DNA of 64,000 bases from Candidatus Aquirickettsiella gammari (GCA_002290645.2 NMOS02000003.1:1-64000), one strand, 5' to 3'; shown: positions 37,008 to 46,713, counted from the first letter of the stretch. Notes: generated by a model from the sequence alone, not told the origin. Numbers and translations are program-made.

Positions 37008-37797
37008 TTCCCACTGTCATCTGGATCGATTAGATTTAGATTATTATCAAAAAGATTTAAATCAGCTGCTGGATTTTGCCAGAGCACAAGGGGTAGGGCA
37101 TTTTCTTTGTGTTTGTATTGATTTAGAAAATTTTCCAGCCGTGTTAGCGATTGCCGAGCAGTTTGCCGATGTTTCCGCCTCTGTCGGTGTTCATCCGACG
37201 GAGCAAGTGGCGAAAGAAGCGACACTCAGTGAGCTGATTAGGCTGGCGCAGCATCCCAAGGTGATAGCTTTAGGCGAAACCGGGCTAGATTATTACCGTG
37301 AAAATACCGCTAAAACACAACAACAAGCGCGCTTTCGGCAGCATATACGGGCTGCCATTGCGGTCAATAAACCCTTAATTGTACATACAAGGCAGGCTAA
37401 GGAGGATACCTTAGCTATCTTAAAAGAAGAGGGGGCGCATCAAGTCGGCGGTGTACTGCATTGTTTCACCGAGGATTTAGCCATGGCCGAAGCGGCGATT
37501 GAAGCGAATTTTTATATTTCATTTTCAGGGATTTTGAGCTTTAAAAAAGCCACCGAGTTAAAGTCTATCGCGCAGCATTTGCCCTTGCAACGCCTATTGA
37601 TCGAAACCGATTCACCGTATCTGGCGCCGATGCCTTTTCGGGGCAAGCCTAATCAACCGGCTTATGTACGTTATGTGGCTGAAACCTTGGCTGAACTCCG
37701 TCAATGTCCTTTAGATAAAGTGGCAGAGCAAACAAGCGCTAATTTTTTTACCTTATTTAAAGACGCAAAATCTACCTTATATTCCTCCAATGGGTAG
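36997..37797 (+). CDS. TatD-family metal-dependent DNase (YcfH type)
   Basis: The 266 residues form a TIM-barrel hydrolase with DSHCHLD at the N-terminus, GETGLDYYRE, a conserved HTRQA, HCFTED and ETDSPYLAP. These are the metal ligands of the family. It is the last gene of tmk-holB-tatD, followed 34 bases later by a dispersed repeat copy. Confidence 0.95.
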   Translation: MLVDSHCHLDRLDLDYYQKDLNQLLDFARAQGVGHFLCVCIDLENFPAVLAIAEQFADVSASVGVHPTEQVAKEATLSELIRLAQHPKVIALGETGLDYYRENTAKTQQQARFRQHIRAAIAVNKPLIVHTRQAKEDTLAILKEEGAHQVGGVLHCFTEDLAMAEAAIEANFYISFSGILSFKKATELKSIAQHLPLQRLLIETDSPYLAPMPFRGKPNQPAYVRYVAETLAELRQCPLDKVAEQTSANFFTLFKDAKSTLYSSNG

Positions 37798-37830
37798 CCG
37801 CTCGTTTTTTATAAAATAATGAATGATAGG

Positions 37831-38070
37831 CAAGCGAGTCGCTATGCTCACGAAAAATTTTGGCCGTCGTGCCCCCAAAATTTGTTCGCATCACGCGACT
37901 AAAAGTAGGCCCCGATTCGTCCTGCGTCCGCCACGCACTGGCCCATTCTGGGCTGCGCGCAGTGGCTCCCACAATGACTTTACGGCGTGATGCGTTTCCT
38001 GCTTCGCCCGTCAACGCACGCCTATCGCGGGCTCCTTGACTTCGCACTTCGTGCTCTCCTTGTCTCGTCG
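37831..38070 (+). repeat. Dispersed 240-bp structured repeat (copy 3)
   Basis: This copy has the same boundaries and length as copy 2 (7077-7316), differing at the T/C in GTGG(T/C)TCCCAC. As in copy 2, it sits shortly after the stop of the last gene of an operon, in the same orientation as that operon. Confidence 0.95.
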
Positions 38071-38196
38071 TCGGCAGCGCCAGGTCCTGCCAGTGGCTAC
38101 ACTTTTTTTACTGGCTGATGCCACAAAAGAAAATGCAGTCCGCTGTCACCCAGCGTCTGCTGACTGATTATTTGGTAAAAGGTGAAATATTCTTAA

Positions 38197-39705
38197 ATGA
38201 AGATAGCGTCATTGGTTTTTCTGATCACTTTGTTTAGCAGTCTGACTGTTGCCGCTGAAACGCGCTCAGAACGCGCAACGAGTCACTATTTTGCATCGAT
38301 TCAGTCTCATCGGCAAAAGTTAGCTATTTTTTTACATGACATGCCCAAAGGAGCTGATTTACATAATCATCTCGGCGGCGCAAGTAGGGCTGAAAATATG
38401 CTGCGCTATGCTGAACCTGATTTACTTTGCGTCAATGGTAAAAATTTTGCTGTGCAAGTGAATCCACGCTGTACTCGAAATTATTTATTAGCAGAGTCTA
38501 AAAAAAAACCTGCACTTTATAATGCCATTATCGATGCCTGGTCGATGCGTAACTTTCATCCTGGTAAGGAATCTGGCCACAATCATTTTTTTGCTACTTT
38601 TGATAAATATTTACCTATTCTGCAAAAGCATCGTGCTGAAATGCTACGTGAAGTCGCTGAAAAAGCTTGTCAAGAAAATTTGCTTTATTTAGAGCTTATG
38701 ATCATGCCGGATAATAATCGATCCGGTCTATTCGCGAGTAAAATGGCCTGGGATGCCAACTTAAGTCGATTGCGAGAAAAAATTTTAAAAAACGGTTTGA
38801 TGCCTATCATCGCGGATATTTCAAGTCAACTCGAGAGTTATGATAAAAAACTCAATACGATAGGGAGAATAAAAGGAAAAAATACTTGTGCTGATTTCAA
38901 ACTACGCTATCTCTATCAAGTGTTACGCGAACAGCCACCTGTACAAGTATTTGCGCAGTTACTCACCGGCTTTGAATTAGCCACGCGCGATCCGCGTGTG
39001 GTCGGACTTAATTTGGTGCAAGCCGAAGACGGTCCAATAGCGATGCGCGATTATACCTTGCAAATGCAGATGGTTAAATTTTTACATCATTTATATCCTA
39101 AAGTAGCGATCAGTTTGCATGCCGGTGAATTAGTGCCTGGTTTAGTGCCTACGCAAGACTTACGCTTTCATATTCGTCAAGCGGTAGAAATAGCACACGC
39201 CGATCGTATTGGCCACGGGGTTGATATTCGTTATGAAGATAATGCGGAGCAATTACTCAGCGAGATGGCGAAACGACATATACTGGTTGAAATAAATCTA
39301 AGTAGTAATGCGGCGATATTAAATATAAAAGCTAACACGCATCCCTTGTTACTTTATCGACGCTATCGAGTACCCCTTGCTTTATCGACGGATGATGAAG
39401 GGATATTGAGAACCAGTCTCAGTGAGCAATATCAAATAGCGGTTTTAAATTATCGGTTTTCTTATTTGAGCTTGAAAAAGCTAGCACGTAATAGTATTCA
39501 GTATAGTTTTTTACCTGGGGCCAAATTATGGCAGGATGATAACTATCAACAGGTGGTACTTGCTTGCGTCAGTAGTTTGAAAACTAGTTTGCTCTCTGCC
39601 GATTGTCAAAATTTTTTAAATGCCAACCAAAAAGCGGATTTACAGTGGAAATTAGAACAGCAATTTCGACACTTTGAACAGCAATTTAGTAAAAATAGCC
39701 GTTAA
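38197..39705 (+). CDS. Secreted adenosine deaminase-like protein (ADGF/ADA2 type)
   Basis: The 502 residues have a signal peptide (ASLVFLITLFSSLTVAA). The amidohydrolase TIM barrel follows: metal ligands in DLHNHLGGA (residue 54 on), the proton-donor region SLHAGELV near 306, RIGHGVDIRY near 338, and STDDEGI near 395. The long N-terminal segment before DLHNHLGG is typical of the secreted growth-factor-like deaminases. It would deaminate adenosine outside the cytoplasm, feeding purine salvage or removing an extracellular signal; that role is inference. It converges on lpxO with 16 bases between stops. Confidence 0.88.
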   Translation: MKIASLVFLITLFSSLTVAAETRSERATSHYFASIQSHRQKLAIFLHDMPKGADLHNHLGGASRAENMLRYAEPDLLCVNGKNFAVQVNPRCTRNYLLAESKKKPALYNAIIDAWSMRNFHPGKESGHNHFFATFDKYLPILQKHRAEMLREVAEKACQENLLYLELMIMPDNNRSGLFASKMAWDANLSRLREKILKNGLMPIIADISSQLESYDKKLNTIGRIKGKNTCADFKLRYLYQVLREQPPVQVFAQLLTGFELATRDPRVVGLNLVQAEDGPIAMRDYTLQMQMVKFLHHLYPKVAISLHAGELVPGLVPTQDLRFHIRQAVEIAHADRIGHGVDIRYEDNAEQLLSEMAKRHILVEINLSSNAAILNIKANTHPLLLYRRYRVPLALSTDDEGILRTSLSEQYQIAVLNYRFSYLSLKKLARNSIQYSFLPGAKLWQDDNYQQVVLACVSSLKTSLLSADCQNFLNANQKADLQWKLEQQFRHFEQQFSKNSR

Positions 39706-39721
39706 ACGCCTAAGTGATCGC

Positions 39722-40624
39722 TTAGAGGTAACAAAAAATAGTGGCTGCGATTCCGCCAAATACCAGCCATTTGATGAGGTAGTAAATCGGTTTATTCCAT
39801 ACCTTGATGCGTTTTCCGACTCGGCGAATAAAGTAAAAATATTTAAATATTCGATTAATAGTACCGGTATGATCATTTTCATCGTTAGGGGCTACCGCAG
39901 CGCCGATTAAATGACGTCCAAGCCAATGGTTAAGCCATTCTGCCCAACGATATTTTAAGGGTCGCTCAATATCGCAAAACAAAATTAAGCGATTTTGACC
40001 ACTGCTATTTTCGGCATAATGAATATAGGTTTCATCAAAGATGACGTCTTCACCATCGCGCCAACTGTAGTGGATGCCATCTACATTAATAAAACAACGA
40101 TCATCATTGGGGGTAATAAGACCTAGATGATAACGTAAAGAACCGGCATAGGGATCACGGTGGCGCGGTAAACGGCTATTAGGCGCTAATTCGGCAAACA
40201 TAGCGGCCTTAATCGAAGGTAATGTTTTCAATAAAGCGGTGGTTTTCGGGCAGAAGGTCGCGGCGGAAGGATGGTGGCTGACATACCATTTCAGGTAAAA
40301 ACGCTTCCAACCGGTCCTGAAAAAAGAGTTAAATCCAGCATCATTATAGCTATCGGAAGCCTTGATTTTCTGCTGCGCCATTAACTGGATGCCTTCATCG
40401 CGAATAAGTTGCCAATTTTGTCGTAATAGCGCTAATTCGGGGAAATTTTCGACTGCTAAATAGGGTGTCGTAGGGACACCCGAAAACAAATACATAAACG
40501 CGTTAAGTGGGGCGAGAAACGTAGAGTGATCAGACAGTTGCCGCCAAAATTTATAGCGTACCTTACCGCGTTGCTGGATATAAAAGACACTTAAAGCAAA
40601 CAGTGTCATTATTAGATATTTCAT
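39722..40624 (-). CDS. lpxO: Aspartyl/asparaginyl beta-hydroxylase family, LpxO-like
   Basis: The 300 residues show a membrane helix at the N-terminus (YLIMTLFALSVFYIQ) and a 2-oxoglutarate/Fe(II) dioxygenase core. The metal site includes RHRDPYAGSLRYHLGL and the distal HYAENSSGQNRLILF. Another hydrophobic helix lies at the C-terminus. LpxO 2-hydroxylates the secondary fatty acid of lipid A. The family also includes protein hydroxylases, so the substrate is an inference from length and the two membrane segments. Confidence 0.83.
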   Translation of the reverse strand: MKYLIMTLFALSVFYIQQRGKVRYKFWRQLSDHSTFLAPLNAFMYLFSGVPTTPYLAVENFPELALLRQNWQLIRDEGIQLMAQQKIKASDSYNDAGFNSFFRTGWKRFYLKWYVSHHPSAATFCPKTTALLKTLPSIKAAMFAELAPNSRLPRHRDPYAGSLRYHLGLITPNDDRCFINVDGIHYSWRDGEDVIFDETYIHYAENSSGQNRLILFCDIERPLKYRWAEWLNHWLGRHLIGAAVAPNDENDHTGTINRIFKYFYFIRRVGKRIKVWNKPIYYLIKWLVFGGIAATIFCYL

Positions 40625-40931
40625 TAAAGTTCCTTCTTTAAAGCTGAGTTTTTGTCTGTTTTCCTTATCAATAAGGCTAAAGAATAATCCTATTCAATTA
40701 ATTTATAAAGGAATTTCAGAGATAACAAATAAAACAAACTTATAGAATAAGGGTGTATTGGCATAGAGGACCTTAGTGAACAGGACATTTACGAAGCGGG
40801 AGGGATTGATGCGCATTTGAAGGGAGTAAATTTGTTCAAAAAGGGTGCTTAAAGCTTGTTTTCAGGCGGGGCTAGGGGTACTATCAGTCCAGGTTTCTAT
40901 GACTAAATAGATTAATAAAAATAACAATAAA
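40625..40931. other. Intergenic region without a recognisable gene
   Basis: This divergent spacer of 307 bases separates the LpxO-like gene and the glycosyltransferase. I see no reading frame with a ribosome site, no strong hairpin and no clear -35/-10 pair. Confidence 0.5.
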
Positions 40932-42434
40932 GTGAAGTATTCTATTTCCCCAGCCGCTCGCGTTGCAATGGCGCTTAGCGCGGTATTATTTCTTAAGTTA
41001 CTCTTGGCTTGGTTTGTCCCGATTACGGCGGATGAAGCCTATTATGCGATATGGGGTAGCTATTTAAGCGGCGGTGGCTATGACCATCCCCCGATGATAG
41101 GGTTTGTTTTATACCCCCTGTTGAAACTAGGTCACGCGGCGCTTATTTTGCGCTTTCCGGCGATAATAAGCAGTCTGATATTAGGCGTGGTTTCGTATCT
41201 TTACTTAAAAAAAGATAATCCGAAACACGCCGCTATAGCCAGCATCTTGCTGATGATAGCGCCGATTAGTCTGTTCAATATTATTATTACCACCGATACG
41301 CCGTTATTTATCTTTTCATTTTTGTCGCTTATCTGTGTATTACTGGCGTTAAGAAATAATGATGATTGGCGTTGGTTTGCTTTAGGCGGATTATTTTTAG
41401 GCCTTGCCTTTTTTTCTAAGTATTTTGCGGGTTTGTTAGCACTCGCTTATGCGGTGTATTTTCTTTTTATTGCGCCTAATCGTAAGCGCCTCATTGGCTT
41501 AGGTCTTTTGGCTTTGTTGACGCTACCTTTTGCATTACAGAATGCTTATTGGAATTATCAACACGATTGGGCGAATATTTTATTCAATATTTACAATCGA
41601 AATAATGACATTGGCTTTAGTTTTAAAACAATCTTAGGCTATGGGTTTATTTTGTTTTATCTCGTTACACCGCCTTTGATAATGGCAGTCTTTAAGTTTT
41701 CTAAGCAAGCACTCAAGCAGCAAGCATTATTTTATTTCTTTATGATACCGCTGTGTCTATTTTTTCTGTTGAGTTGTTTTAAACCGATAGGATTGCATTG
41801 GCCACTTTCCTTTATTCCCTTTATTTATATTTGGGCGGGGGAATATTTAAGCGGGGTAGATTTAAACAAGTTACTGAAATTTACCGCCTATTGGAGCGCT
41901 ATTCAGCTTATTATTATCTTTGCACTGCTAGCGGTACCGTTAAAATCTCTGCCACATCGAACTATTCATCATCTAAGTTATAACAAGATCATTTATTTCT
42001 TTCAACATGCGAAGGTCAATGCTTGGTTGCCGCATCATTATTCGCAAAATTATATCTACGCAAGTCCCAATTATGCCGATGCGAGCTTATTTTTTTACGA
42101 TACCCATCATTATGCATCGGTATTTTTAAGGGGTTCTTATCATGGCCGCGAAGATGATTTAATTAGTAATTTCAAACACTTTGATCATAAAAACTTTTTA
42201 ATTTTTTCGCGTATACCCTTCGTCTCGGCCGATTATAAACCCTATTTTCAGCAAATATCTTTACATCGCTTTCAAGTTGAACAAGCTACTTTCTATTATT
42301 TGATCGGCACAAGATTCAATTATCCCCTCTATCGAGAGCAGGTATTAAAACCAATTAACGATACCTATTGGATCGATCCAGCGTATTTGCCGCATGCGCC
42401 TAGCTTTTTTTATTTAAAGTATTTTAAAAATTAA
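40932..42434 (+). CDS. GT-C type glycosyltransferase (ArnT/PMT-like)
   Basis: The 500 residues have about eleven hydrophobic segments in the first 380 residues and a soluble C-terminal region. The first periplasmic loop carries the acidic motif ITADEAYYAIW and YDHPPMIGF, as in the ArnT/PMT_2 family that uses lipid-linked sugars. The start is GTG 40932 with no clear ribosome site; ATG 40968 is an alternative. Its place beside lpxO suggests envelope or lipid A decoration, but the sugar is unknown. Confidence 0.85.
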   Translation: MKYSISPAARVAMALSAVLFLKLLLAWFVPITADEAYYAIWGSYLSGGGYDHPPMIGFVLYPLLKLGHAALILRFPAIISSLILGVVSYLYLKKDNPKHAAIASILLMIAPISLFNIIITTDTPLFIFSFLSLICVLLALRNNDDWRWFALGGLFLGLAFFSKYFAGLLALAYAVYFLFIAPNRKRLIGLGLLALLTLPFALQNAYWNYQHDWANILFNIYNRNNDIGFSFKTILGYGFILFYLVTPPLIMAVFKFSKQALKQQALFYFFMIPLCLFFLLSCFKPIGLHWPLSFIPFIYIWAGEYLSGVDLNKLLKFTAYWSAIQLIIIFALLAVPLKSLPHRTIHHLSYNKIIYFFQHAKVNAWLPHHYSQNYIYASPNYADASLFFYDTHHYASVFLRGSYHGREDDLISNFKHFDHKNFLIFSRIPFVSADYKPYFQQISLHRFQVEQATFYYLIGTRFNYPLYREQVLKPINDTYWIDPAYLPHAPSFFYLKYFKN

Positions 42435-42474
42435 TTTGCTTTTTCCGATTTCAGTTAGTTATTTCAAGCTTAAG

Positions 42475-43014
42475 TTATACCACTAAACTAAAAAATTCAG
42501 CGCGTATGCGCATGTTCTGTTGAAAGATCCCTAACATCACTGAAGTCTTCATCGTCGCCTGTTGTTTCTCCACGCCACGCATCATCATGCACAGATGCTT
42601 GGCTTCAATAATAATAGCGACACCTTTGGCGTTTAATTTATCCATCAAGGTATCGGCAATTTGCCGGGTTAAATTTTCTTGTATTTGTAAACGTCGCGCG
42701 TAAAAATTAATGATGCGTGGGATCTTAGATAAGCCAATAATTTGACCATTGGGGATATAAGCCATATGACAGACACCCATAAAAGGCAATAAATGATGTT
42801 CACATAAGGAATATAATTCAATATCTTTAACCAAGATCATTTCTTCCATATCCGATTGAAATAACGCATCATTTAGAATATTGGGTAATGATTCCCGTGT
42901 ACCACTGGTTAAATAACGCAAGGATTTAGCTAGGCGCTCCGGCGTTTTTTTTAAACCTTCCCGCTCAGGATCTTCGCCGAGTGCGGTTAAAATAGCTTTG
43001 ATGTGTTTTTCCAT
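42475..43014 (-). CDS. folE: GTP cyclohydrolase I
   Basis: FolE catalyses the first step of folate synthesis, GTP to dihydroneopterin triphosphate. The 179 residues contain [20 protein letters not shown], the zinc and active-site stretch [18 protein letters not shown] and CMMMRGVEK. No other folate gene is in the window. Confidence 0.96.
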   Translation of the reverse strand: MEKHIKAILTALGEDPEREGLKKTPERLAKSLRYLTSGTRESLPNILNDALFQSDMEEMILVKDIELYSLCEHHLLPFMGVCHMAYIPNGQIIGLSKIPRIINFYARRLQIQENLTRQIADTLMDKLNAKGVAIIIEAKHLCMMMRGVEKQQATMKTSVMLGIFQQNMRIRAEFFSLVV

Positions 43015-43068
43015 ACTATTATTTTTTATTAAGTAACAGGTAAAAATTTAAGCTAATAATTTTTTAAT

Positions 43069-43887
43069 CTATTTCCAGGAGGGGATTGCTTCGCCATGAA
43101 ATAATCTTTCGGCGGCAGCTAACACCTCTTTAGAGTGTATGGCCTTGATTAAATTAATAAACTTAGGATTATTTTGATCTTTTGTGTTGACGACTAAAAG
43201 ATTGGCATAACTTGAGTTTTTATCTTCGGCAAACAGTGCGTTTTGTTGCGTATAAAGATGGGCTAACACGGCATAGTTGGTGTTAATGACGGCCAAATCA
43301 ACATCTGCCAGTGCACGCGCTAGCTGTGCGGCATCGAGTTCTTTAATCACTAATTGTTTAGGGTTTTGCACGATATCACGCGGTGTTATTAAGCTGCCTT
43401 TACCGGTATTTAGCGTAATTAAACCGGCTTTACTCATGAGCAATAAAGCACGTGCTTCATTACTCGGATCATTGGGAATTGCTACGATAGCATGTGATTT
43501 GAGTTCTTTTAACTGTTGGATTTTATGCGAATAAATACCCATTGGATAAACAAACAATTTAGCAATGGCGACTAAATGGTAGCCTCTATTATGTATCTCA
43601 TTCTCTAAAAAGCGCTGATGTTGGAACATATTGGCATCTAAGCTACCCTCATTTAAGGCGATATTGGGTAATGAGTAATCGGAAAATTCGATAATGTTAA
43701 TACGCAAACCCGAGTTACGTAGCGCGACCTGTTTGGCAATCTGCATCAATTCGGTTTCAGGGCCGCTTATCGTGCCTAAACGAATTTGCTGTGGATCCTG
43801 GCGATGATGGCAGGCCGTTACGCTAAAAAGTAGTAAGCTCGCTATGAAAAGATTAATAAGCAAAATCCCAATGTTTTTTATCATCAT
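43069..43887 (-). CDS. metQ: Methionine ABC transporter substrate-binding lipoprotein
   Basis: From ATG 43887 the lipoprotein signal (IASLLLFSVTACHH) places the lipidated Cys near residue 26. A frame open to 43953 adds a non-family stretch. NlpA/MetQ features include IRLGTISGPETELMQIA, a stretch with LNEGSLDANMFQHQRFLE, and VAIPNDPSNEARALLLM. It captures methionine for MetNI. It is the last gene of metN-metI-metQ. Confidence 0.92.
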   Translation of the reverse strand: MMIKNIGILLINLFIASLLLFSVTACHHRQDPQQIRLGTISGPETELMQIAKQVALRNSGLRINIIEFSDYSLPNIALNEGSLDANMFQHQRFLENEIHNRGYHLVAIAKLFVYPMGIYSHKIQQLKELKSHAIVAIPNDPSNEARALLLMSKAGLITLNTGKGSLITPRDIVQNPKQLVIKELDAAQLARALADVDLAVINTNYAVLAHLYTQQNALFAEDKNSSYANLLVVNTKDQNNPKFINLIKAIHSKEVLAAAERLFHGEAIPSWK

Positions 43888-43960
43888 TAAATTACGCCAG
43901 TCTAGTTGAAAGATATTTAGCCAGAAAATAAACAAAAGCTTGTATTTATGCAAGTGGTAA

Positions 43961-44614
43961 TTATTGATGGGTTAAGCGCTTTACCCAATAGTCGCCGATA
44001 TATTGTATCATTTGTACCAGCGCTATTAGAATTACGATGGCCATTAACATAACACGGGCATCAAAACGCTGATAGCCATAGCGTATCGCTAAATCACCTA
44101 AGCCACCGCCTCCGACGGCGCCTGCCATAGCCGAATAAGCGGTTAAAGTAATCAGGGTTGTGGTCAGCGAGCTGACTATCCCTGGCATGGCTTCGCTTAA
44201 CAAAATAGCAGAGATCAATTGCAGCGTGCTCGCGCCCATGGCTTGCCCGGTTTCTATTAAACCGGGTGGTAATTGATCGAGATTATTTTCTACCATACGG
44301 GCAAAAAAAGGAATGGTGGCTAAGCTTAATGGCACAATAGCTGCGGTGGTCCCTATAGAGGTTCCAACCAACAAGCGCGTTAGCGGAATAATAGCTAGCA
44401 TTAATATGATAAAAGGGATAGAACGTAGCATATTAATTATCATGGCCAAGCTTTTATTGAGTAGTGGTTTGGCAAACAAATTCGGCTGGCGGGTGCTAAA
44501 CAAAATGACGCCTAAAGGCAAACCTATTAAGAGGGCGAGTACGCCTGAGATGAACACCATATACAGTGTTTCCCAGGTTGATATTAATAATTCAAACAAT
44601 AGATTCATTGACAT
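43961..44614 (-). CDS. metI: Methionine ABC transporter permease
   Basis: The 217 residues form five membrane helices with the EAA-loop region ETGQAMGASTLQLISAILLSEAMPGI. The start (ATG, Met1 or Met3) overlaps the end of metN by 23 bases. It forms the membrane channel of the MetNIQ importer. Confidence 0.94.
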   Translation of the reverse strand: MSMNLLFELLISTWETLYMVFISGVLALLIGLPLGVILFSTRQPNLFAKPLLNKSLAMIINMLRSIPFIILMLAIIPLTRLLVGTSIGTTAAIVPLSLATIPFFARMVENNLDQLPPGLIETGQAMGASTLQLISAILLSEAMPGIVSSLTTTLITLTAYSAMAGAVGGGGLGDLAIRYGYQRFDARVMLMAIVILIALVQMIQYIGDYWVKRLTHQ

Positions 44615-45638
44615 AACCGATAATCTCTACGTGGAGTCCTTTGTGGACTAGATATTGTATGCCTTGCTGTAAAGGCGTTTGATCACCGATCACTTCAACG
44701 ACCATAATACCTAAGGTGGTATCTTTCAGTAATTCAATATTAGCTTGTAAAATATTGAGATGGATACCTATTTCGCGCATTAAATGGGCCATTAAAGGTT
44801 CTGCGGCAACATGACCATGAAACAATATCCGCAGTACCGCATGGCTATGTGAATTTTTTGTGCGATTGAGTCGGTTTTGTAGTAAAGGCGGTAAGTCTTG
44901 TTTTAAGGATAGGCGCACAAATTTCTTTGCTAAAGCACTGCTAGGATGGGTGAAAAAACTAGCGATATCGGTTAATTCAATAATGGATCCTTTATCAAGC
45001 AAAGCAACACGGTCGCAAATATGCTTTACAACCTCGACTTGATGGGTAATTAATACAATAGTAATACCTAAGCGTTGATTAATATCTTTCAATAACTGCA
45101 AAATATTTCGAGTCGTTTCAGGATCGAGCGCAGAAGTTGCTTCATCACACAATAGTACATTGGGCTGGGAGGCTAGGGCGCGTGCGATAGCAACCCGTTG
45201 CTTTTGTCCGCCACTCAGTTGTGAGGGATAAGCGTGTTGTTTATCGACTAGTTCAGTTAGCTTTAATAAGGGGATAATTGTTGCATGAATCTTTGATGGG
45301 GGATAATGGGTAAATTTTAACGGTAAGACGATGTTTTCATAGACAGTTTTGGCAGAAAGCAAATTAAATTGCTGAAATATCATGCCGATTTGTCGCCGCA
45401 CAGCACGTAATGCCGAGGCGTCTAAGGCGGTTAGCTCTAGTCCATTGATGCAAATTTGTCCTTTGCTAGGTTTCTCTAGCAGATTAATACAACGTATTAG
45501 CGAACTTTTACCCGCACCGCTTTGACCCACTATGCCAAAAATTTCGCCCTGATGGATATCAAGATTGATATTACGCAGTGCGTATACTGGTTTAGCAGCG
45601 CTGTAATAAATTTTTTCGACATTAAGAAGTTTTATCAT
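44592..45638 (-). CDS. metN: Methionine ABC transporter ATPase
   Basis: The 348 residues have Walker A GQSGAGKSSLIRCINLLEKP, signature LSGGQKQRVAIARAL and Walker B VLLCDEATSALDPET. The C-terminal NIL/ACT-type methionine-sensing domain (about residues 265-345, with HLNILQANIELLKD) binds methionine and inhibits transport in relatives. It is the first gene of the operon. I saw no MetJ-type operator upstream, and the ribosome site is weak. Confidence 0.95.
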   Translation of the reverse strand: MIKLLNVEKIYYSAAKPVYALRNINLDIHQGEIFGIVGQSGAGKSSLIRCINLLEKPSKGQICINGLELTALDASALRAVRRQIGMIFQQFNLLSAKTVYENIVLPLKFTHYPPSKIHATIIPLLKLTELVDKQHAYPSQLSGGQKQRVAIARALASQPNVLLCDEATSALDPETTRNILQLLKDINQRLGITIVLITHQVEVVKHICDRVALLDKGSIIELTDIASFFTHPSSALAKKFVRLSLKQDLPPLLQNRLNRTKNSHSHAVLRILFHGHVAAEPLMAHLMREIGIHLNILQANIELLKDTTLGIMVVEVIGDQTPLQQGIQYLVHKGLHVEIIGYVNESIV

Positions 45639-46013
45639 CTTTAGAACGCAGTTGCTAAGTGTCCCGACTTCGACTAACTTGGTATTATCGGTAATTTGGT
45701 TTAGAACGCAAGAAAAAGTTACCTATTCAGAATACCGAGTGTTCACGGCCTTTTCGATAATTTGGGTAAATTATGAGGGTATAGCAGAAACAATTAATTT
45801 TCTACTTATTTTGCAATATAAATATATAAATTTTTAAAAAATTATTGAATGGCTTGACACGATTCTTTAAAGAACATAGCATATCCCTAGAAGATAACCT
45901 TACTGTAAAATAGCCTATAAAATAAGCTATAACGCGTCTAGCTAAGTTATTTTTTAAGCTAAAGTAAAGGACCGTTTTCTATATTAAAATAATTAAAATT
46001 AACGGACGATTTT
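45639..46013. other. Intergenic region, metN to receiver gene
   Basis: This region of 375 bases has no gene I support. It contains two direct copies of TTTAGAACGCA (45640-45650 and 45700-45710), 60 bases apart near the metN start, and the promoter listed at 45854-45882. A 61-codon frame at 45652-45837 has no ribosome site or family and is left out. Confidence 0.6.
45854..45882 (+). promoter_or_regulatory. Promoter with palindromic spacer before the receiver gene
   Basis: TTGACA (45854-45859) is followed by 17 bases and TAGCAT (45877-45882). The spacer contains the perfect 12-base palindrome TTCTTTAAAGAA (45863-45874), placed where a repressor would block polymerase. It faces the receiver gene at 46014. 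Confidence 0.55.
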
Positions 46014-46448
46014 ATGATCATATCAAAAAAAAAGATAGAAGTTGCTAACACTATTCGCCACGCTTTACTCATAGAGGATGATGTTTTCTGTCAAAAGGTT
46101 CAGGGTCATTGCTTAATGAAATTGGGTTATCAGGTGGAGATAGCCGGCGATGCTAAAACAGCCATTCAGCACGTTATAAATAATACCTATGATTTAATCG
46201 TGCTGGATCTAGGTTTGCCCGATCAATCAGGTGAAAAAGTGATTACCGCAGCACGTAGTTATTTATCCAATCAGCAAACGCCACTTATCGTTGCCACAGC
46301 ACATGCCGATGCATCTCTGCAGCAAAAATGTCTCTATTTGGGGGCAGATGTCGTGTTTATCAAACCTTTCTCGCAAAAAAACTTAGCCGAAGCGATTGAA
46401 TTTTGTCTCGCTAGATTTTGTGACCTATCGCAATCCGTTTATCGTTAA
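46014..46448 (+). CDS. Stand-alone response-regulator receiver protein
   Basis: This 144-residue CheY-like protein has the acidic pair in LLIEDD (residues 21-23), the phospho-acceptor Asp at 65 in IVLDLGLPD, a Thr at 95 and the Lys at 117 in FIKPFS. It has no output domain and no kinase nearby, so it probably acts by protein contact or relays phosphate. Receivers of this look also occur at the end of hybrid kinases, and a detached origin is possible. Confidence 0.87.
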   Translation: MIISKKKIEVANTIRHALLIEDDVFCQKVQGHCLMKLGYQVEIAGDAKTAIQHVINNTYDLIVLDLGLPDQSGEKVITAARSYLSNQQTPLIVATAHADASLQQKCLYLGADVVFIKPFSQKNLAEAIEFCLARFCDLSQSVYR

Positions 46449-46532
46449 CTAGAATATGACTATCGTATTGATCGGCATAATGCGTATACAAGCGCTCATT
46501 TAGTAGGAATGAATGTCATTGCAGTTGGTTGT

Positions 46533-46564
46533 GGGTTAACTTATAAAGTTTATCCCATAACCAA
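46533..46564. repeat. Left arm of a perfect 32-base inverted repeat
   Basis: The arm runs from GGGTTAACTT to CCATAACCAA and is the exact reverse complement of 46714-46745. Extended leftwards to 46525 it is itself nearly palindromic, pairing TTGGTT-TGGG-TAACTT with its own second half. Confidence 0.9.
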
Positions 46565-46713
46565 CTCTAAATAATTATTTATCTTGCAAAGGGATCTAAT
46601 TATTTCCAGCTTTTTTAAAAAAAATATCTAGTTAAAATAAATTTGAGGGTTAATTATTATGGGCTGGGCGTTACGTATATTTTGCAAAGGCTGGGGATTA
46701 AGCTAATATGTAA

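Noticed and set aside
45652..45837. A 61-codon plus-strand frame between metN and the receiver gene
   Set aside because: No ribosome site and no family. It overlaps direct repeats and ends in an AT-rich tract.
45639..46013. A riboswitch or MetJ operator for metNIQ
   Set aside because: No SAM-riboswitch-like structure and no AGACGTCT-type box could be seen.
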